The notes below the pieces were generated by a model that saw nothing but the letters and a program-made list of their open reading frames with translations, searched no databases and had not been told where the DNA came from. A program made the position numbers and the translations under genes. From Metaphire vulgaris (lineage: Eukaryota > Annelida > Clitellata > Crassiclitellata > Megascolecidae): DNA of 64,000 nt. The stretch spans positions 24,975,001 to 25,039,000 of the forward strand of contig CM030832.1 of the NCBI GenBank assembly GCA_018105865.1, in the 5' to 3' direction. The first letter of the stretch is position 1. Every line of letters begins with the position of its first letter. Below, one piece after another: positions 59,570 to 64,000 of the stretch.

Positions 59570-61536
59570 TGTGATTCTAAGTGGCTTAGGAGGCTAAGTA
59601 AGCCTGTGTGAAAACCACTGAAGTAACTCTCCGCATTCAAGAACCTAGTTTTCCGAGATAGCCCTTGAATCCGTTTACTGTTTCAACTGTCACTCCCACC
59701 TCGTCCAAACTGTTCCATTTGTTCACAACCTTTGCACTATTTTTTTTTCTTTCTTGGACCCACCCTCTGCTTAAACAATATGCATGTGTGGCCTCTTGTG
59801 CTGCTACAGTACGTCAATGTAAAGAATCGATCGTATGGCACATCCACTCCCCAGCCATTATTTTGTATGTTTTTATAAAATCCCCTCTCTCCCTCTCTCT
59901 TCTCCTTTAAAGTGTTGTCAGTGCACAATATTGAATTGTTTTTTTTCGTAGCTTAAATTACGGCATCCCTTGACCATCTTCGTTTTTCGTCTTTGTACTT
60001 TTTCTCAAATATCCATTTTCAAGAATTAATTCCATGCCTGAACACAGTATTCTAGATGAGGCCTTACTAATGACTTATATAGCCTGACGATTATATCCTT
60101 GTCTCGACTCACTTTTGTCCTTTTCTTCATTCCCAACATTTAGTTTCCCTTTTTGCTGCCTCCATGCATTGGTGCGATGGATTCATACTTCTATGGATGA
60201 TTACTCCCAAGTCTCTTTCTTTTCTGTTGTGGTTAGAACCTTCGCTCTAAAGAATATTCACTACCATTACTAGATTTCCCAACATGCATTACAGCACTCC
60301 GTCTCCTGGAAAGGTCATACGTCAGCCAAACGCCCCGTCCGCTGCGGAGTACCACAAGGTTCAGCCCTAGGTCCGCTCCTTTTTATCCTCTACGCAGCGG
60401 ATCTGGGCCGGATCGCCGGATCGTACGGGTTAGACTGGCATGCCTACGCGGATGACGGGCAAGTGTACGCCTCCTGCCGTCCCTCAGATACGGGGCACCT
60501 GCGATCTCGGTTCGAGGACTGTCTACAGGAGATCATGTCATGGACCGCGACAAATCGCCTCGCGCTTAATCCCGGTAAAACAGAATTGCTATGGATCAGT
60601 ACTCCCAGGAAGGCTCACCTATTAGATCGTTCTCCTCTAACCATCGGTGATGCCGTCATCGCTCCGTCTACGGAGGTGCGCCTTCTGGGTGTACTTCTTG
60701 ACGACTCTCTATCTCTCGCCGGCCAAGTGAGCTCCGTAACTCGTGCCTGCTACTTTCAGCTGCGCAAGATCGCAGAGATTCGACGGTACATTTCAACATC
60801 AGCAGCGATCCACGTAGTCCGGGCACTAGTGCTATCCAGGTTGGATTATTGCAATAGCATTCTTCTGGGGCTTCCGGACTATCAGCTTGACCGCCTTCAG
60901 TCGGTCATGAACGCTGCGGCCCGATTGATCTTTAGCGCGAGATGGAAGGATCACGTGACTCCATTGCTAAAGGAACGGCTACACTGGCTGAAGATCTCGG
61001 AGCGTATAGCTTACAAACGCTGTATGGTCACATTCCGAGCACTGCACGACCCTCTCTGCCCGGAGTACATTTCTGCGCTCATACAGCGGCCGATGCCGAC
61101 TGACTGTCGCAAGCAGCTGCGATCAGACAAGCGAATTCGCCTTTATGTCCCTCCTCCGTCCAGGACGGTGATGCTGGGGGAAAGATCCGTGACACGCGGC
61201 AACCCCCTTCTTTGGAACTCTCTTCCCGCCTCAGTGACATCCATCACATCCCTCGAGGCGTTTGCGACTGCCCTCAAGACGCACTTATTTCGCGCATCTT
61301 ATGAACATCTGTAAATCGCTCTTGATTTTAGCACTAGCTATGTTATAGCGTTTAATAAATCATCTAGAAATAATAATAATAATAGCACATTTATCGATAT
61401 TGAAAAGTATCTGCCAATCCACTGACCACTTAAACAATTTCATTAGATTCTCCTGTAAAATTTTAGCATCATCTTCCGAGTCTATAGTTCTGCATATCTT
61501 TGTATCATCGGCAAACTTTGAAATTTTGGATAGTAA
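59570..61536 (-). pseudogene. CR1-like retrotransposon split by another LINE
   Basis: The minus strand gives, right to left, LSKISKFADDTKICRTIDSE, LFKWSVDWQILFNIDKCA (61536-61384), then after the insert VMHVGKSSNGSEYSLERRF (about 60290) and decayed C-terminal pieces to the 3' UTR near 59580. Motif C is FADD. Joining across the insert restores the reading NIDKCAVMHVGKSS. The 5' edge is cut by the GC-rich element at 61537. Confidence 0.88.
60298..61383 (+). mobile_element. 5'-truncated non-LTR retrotransposon inside CR1
   Basis: AGCAC is duplicated at 60293-60297 and 61384-61388. A frame open from about 60318 to 61314 reads RCGVPQGSALGPLLFILYA, HAYADDGQVYASC, PGKTELLWIST, VRLLGVLLDDSLSLAGQ, SRLDYCNSILLGLPDYQLD, LHWLKISERIAYKR and GNPLLWNSLPASV, ending LKTHLFRASYEHL. 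There are no stops, and the tail is (AAT)n at 61368-61383. This is one of the better preserved LINEs in the window. Confidence 0.92.
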
Positions 61537-62285
61537 TGTGGCGAACCGGGCTCTCGAGGTTCCTACGCCTCCTTAACTCCAGATGGCTCCGCCCGGTTCG
61601 TCGCACACTGGGTTTGACTCACTTTAAGGCACTTGGTCGTTCGTCCTAGCTTTTTGGCTAGAATTCAGGCTCCCTTGCTACCACTTGTACCTCGCGCACT
61701 GCACCTGTAGTTCCCTTCGATGCTCCACACTCAATTCCTCTCTTATATCGTCCCTTTATCTACGTTTCAACTCCCCGTGCACCTTGCCTCACACCGTGCG
61801 TCTATCACACTGCCTTATCGCACCGCCCTACGCTCAGTGCCTCCGCACCTTAGCTGTCGCACCGCCCTACGGCTCAGTGCTTCCGCACCTGTCGCACCGC
61901 CCTACGGCTCAGTGCCTTCGCGCCTGTCGCGCCGCCCTATGGCTCAGTGCCTCCGCACATGTCACACCGCCCTACGGTTCAGTGCCTTCGTGCCTGTCGC
62001 GCCGCCCTATGGCTCAGTGCCTCTCACCGCGCCTTATCGCGCCGCACCTATATCTCCGTGCCTCGGACCGTGCCTATCGCGCCGCTCTTATAGCTCAATG
62101 CCTCGCACTGCACCTGTCGCACCACCCTCCGGCTCAGTGCTTCGCACCTATCGCACCGCCCTATGGCTCAGTGACCCCGCACCCATCGCACCGCCCTATG
62201 GCTCAGTGCCTCCGCACCCATCGAACCGCCCTCCAGCTTAAGCCTCGCGCCGCACCACTCAGGGTGCTCCGACCTCAGAGTGCTC
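61537..62285 (+). mobile_element. GC-rich repeat starting TGTGGCGAACCGGG (copy 2) with 36-bp tandem units
   Basis: The first 165 bp match 58682-58860. From about 61810 to 62245 imperfect units of about 36 bp recur, built on CGCACCGCCCTA(C/T)GGCTCAGTGCCT. Both parallel open frames (207 and 173 codons) are produced by this repeat and are not likely genes. It interrupts the CR1 copy at 61536. Confidence 0.6.
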
Positions 62286-62429
62286 TACTCAACAATACTA
62301 AATGCTAAATTGTCGATTTCTTAAAAACCTTACGTGATACAGAAATTCTAATTACATATTTGTGTTCAGCAAGTCAAAATCTATTAGTTTCACCAAAATT
62401 TGTAGAGGAAACAAAAACTTGCATAAAAT

Positions 62430-63120
62430 TTGTTGACCAGTGTAACATACGAGATGTAAGGAGGATCAGAGACCTCATCCCTTCCTCTGCACTTATTCCT
62501 CTGGTCAACGCTTTGATATCGAGTCGTCTCGACTATTGCAATTCGCTGTATACTGGAATTTCAAAATCTAACTTAAACCACCTGCAAAGGATTCAAAATT
62601 CATTAGCCAGAGCTATCACTGGAACTGCTAAATATGAGCACTTCACGCCAATCCTAAAATCACTTCATTGGCTACCTGTTAAACAAAGGATCGAATACAA
62701 GAGAAGTCTAATTGTGCATAAGACGCTCCACACAAATCAGCCAATGTATCTCCGATCGTTACTGACTGCTCAAGACAACCAGCACTCAACGAAGTCATCT
62801 GATGCTACTACTCTTTACATACCCTATAGCAGGACTACTACTGGAAAACGTGCTTTTTCTGTTACCGGACCCAGGCTTTGGAATTCTCTGCCGGCTCGGG
62901 TCCGCCAAACTGATTCTATTACTACCTTCAGGTCTAGACTTAAAACACATCTATTCCTGACTGCATATCCGCCTTAACCTGGAATCTGGAAGTACGGACT
63001 GACCTTTGGATTACAACCTCGATTCACCACGGACAATGATTCATGACTACGGTTATTTACTGAAGCGACCATCGACTGATGCAGATGCACTACTACAATG
63101 TATAATGGCGTTAAAGAAGT
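62430..63120 (+). pseudogene. Non-LTR RT C-terminal fragment
   Basis: The plus-strand frame ending at 62977 reads RRIRDLIPSSALIPLVNALI, SSRLDYCNSLYTGISKSNLN, AITGTAKYEHFTPILKSLHWLPVKQRIEY and AFSVTGPRLWNSLPARVRQ, ending LKTHLFLTAYPP. A 3' UTR follows, then ACTACT repeats. It is open from 62360 but only the thumb and C-terminal part remain. Confidence 0.85.
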
Positions 63121-63248
63121 CTACTACAACTACTACATATATATAAGTCTACTACTACATACTATTTAATATTTATAAGTCGTCTACTACTACTACTACT
63201 ACGACTACTACTACTACTACTACTACTATTATTATTACTACTACTACC
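63121..63248. repeat. (TAC)n microsatellite
   Basis: Interrupted CTA/TAC repeats follow the retrotransposon 3' end and probably grew from its tail. Confidence 0.85.
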
Positions 63249-64000
63249 CGCAACTTTTCATCGAGGATCTACCCATGAGAAGCAATTAGCTGACATTATT
63301 AAAAATCCATCAAACTCTTTAACATGATACAAATTCCAGATTTGAAACCTAAATTTAGCATAAACATTGAAGTTCTAGCTATTGACAGTTCACAAAAGTA
63401 TATAATTAAAGAAATAATCTACATATTTTTGAGAAAATCTGATTTATAGCCAACAATAGGCAGTTCTGTTCTGGATGCAGTACACTGTAAAATCTTCCCC
63501 TGTCAGGATTCATGTCCATAAACTGTAGAGCTTACTGCAGAAATATCTTTAACAGCACGTTTAATTGCCTGAGGGTGGCATGGACACAGAGTATAACCAG
63601 AAATGAAATCAACCTGATGGTGTTGAAGACTTTCATTGTCAATAACTGTTAGCTGTTGGTGTGAGGTGAGCTGTATTCCAGTAAATCGTACCAACGTATG
63701 TCAAAGCATTGGCGTTAAGCGTGATGGTTAACTTATCAAAAACACGAATGGAAGAACCAGATGAATTACTTCTCAAATTAATTATTCTATCAGAACAGAA
63801 ATGTCTTATTGTATCATCATTGCCACATAAACCAGCAAGAAAAAGTTTTCGGAGTGGGCAAAGTAACTGTTGTTTTGCAACATATGTTCCAATATTTTCT
63901 AATCTTCTGCTCCAGGCTCATGACACTGCTTCAGCAGGTAGAAAAAGTTCTTTGCTCCAACAGCACAAGAAAGATGACTCTTGATGTTGAACCATGAAGA
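63249..64000. other. Right edge, unassigned
   Basis: No recognised gene or repeat. Overlapping frames at 63709-63997 have no clear motif; they could belong to a transposase continuing beyond the window. Confidence 0.35.

Noticed and set aside
61685..62308. 207- and 173-codon parallel frames that might encode a repetitive secreted protein
   Set aside because: Both arise from about 36-bp tandem DNA repeats in two frames at once, inside a repeat whose first part is non-coding in its other copy at 58682.

Overview
This window is nuclear DNA of an animal, most likely a marine invertebrate (lophotrochozoan or deuterostome; the phylum cannot be fixed from sequence alone). Evidence: one spliced host gene with consensus GT/AG junctions and consistent phases, a two-domain C-type lectin; long introns; abundant microsatellites; and a dense mixture of CR1/L2/Jockey-group, RTE and endonuclease-domain non-LTR retrotransposons, hAT, Tc1/mariner and Helitron elements. 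I see no bacterial or organelle genes and no tRNA or rRNA gene.

Layout. 1-1580: a low-copy segment whose second copy at 56131-56462 is nearly uninterrupted, which exposes a 9-bp-TSD MITE and a truncated retrotransposon as insertions. 2190-4215: hAT/ZMYM-type transposase relic split by a 202-bp tandem array. 5400-5679: hAT MITE. 6800-12605: LTR element with two 748-bp LTRs identical by eye and no recognisable gag-pol. 13040-13640: RT relic containing a hAT MITE. 14270-18586: three-level nest (unclassified DNA transposon, then mariner, then RTE). 18598-20810: minus-strand non-LTR RT. 21307-24261: the longest ORF, an intact 984-codon reverse transcriptase with a restriction-like endonuclease domain. 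24811-25415: candidate Helitron.

26036-45240: host secreted C-type lectin gene (5 exons, 957 nt CDS, 318 aa, signal peptide plus two C-type lectin domains). About 18 kb of its 19 kb is intron, with CR1, RTE, hAT MITE and unclassified repeats in both orientations.

45241-64000: almost wholly repeats: RT relics, (CCCAA)-rich DNA, a second 9-bp-TSD MITE, a minus-strand hAT transposon broken by a 2.1-kb element whose reading frame is fused to the hAT dimerisation domain, local duplications, a possible SINE, a hAT MITE with perfect 8-bp TSD, and a CR1 copy split by another retrotransposon with a clear TSD.

The region is mainly a stratified record of transposition around one immune-type host gene. 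The most unusual items are the intact RLE retrotransposon and the 50-bp copy of it at a neighbouring retrotransposon junction, the apparently recent non-coding LTR element, the 9-bp-TSD MITE family, the palindromic minisatellite split by nested LINEs, and the in-frame repeat-hAT chimera. Coordinates of TE edges are by eye; family names come from motif recognition, not database search.
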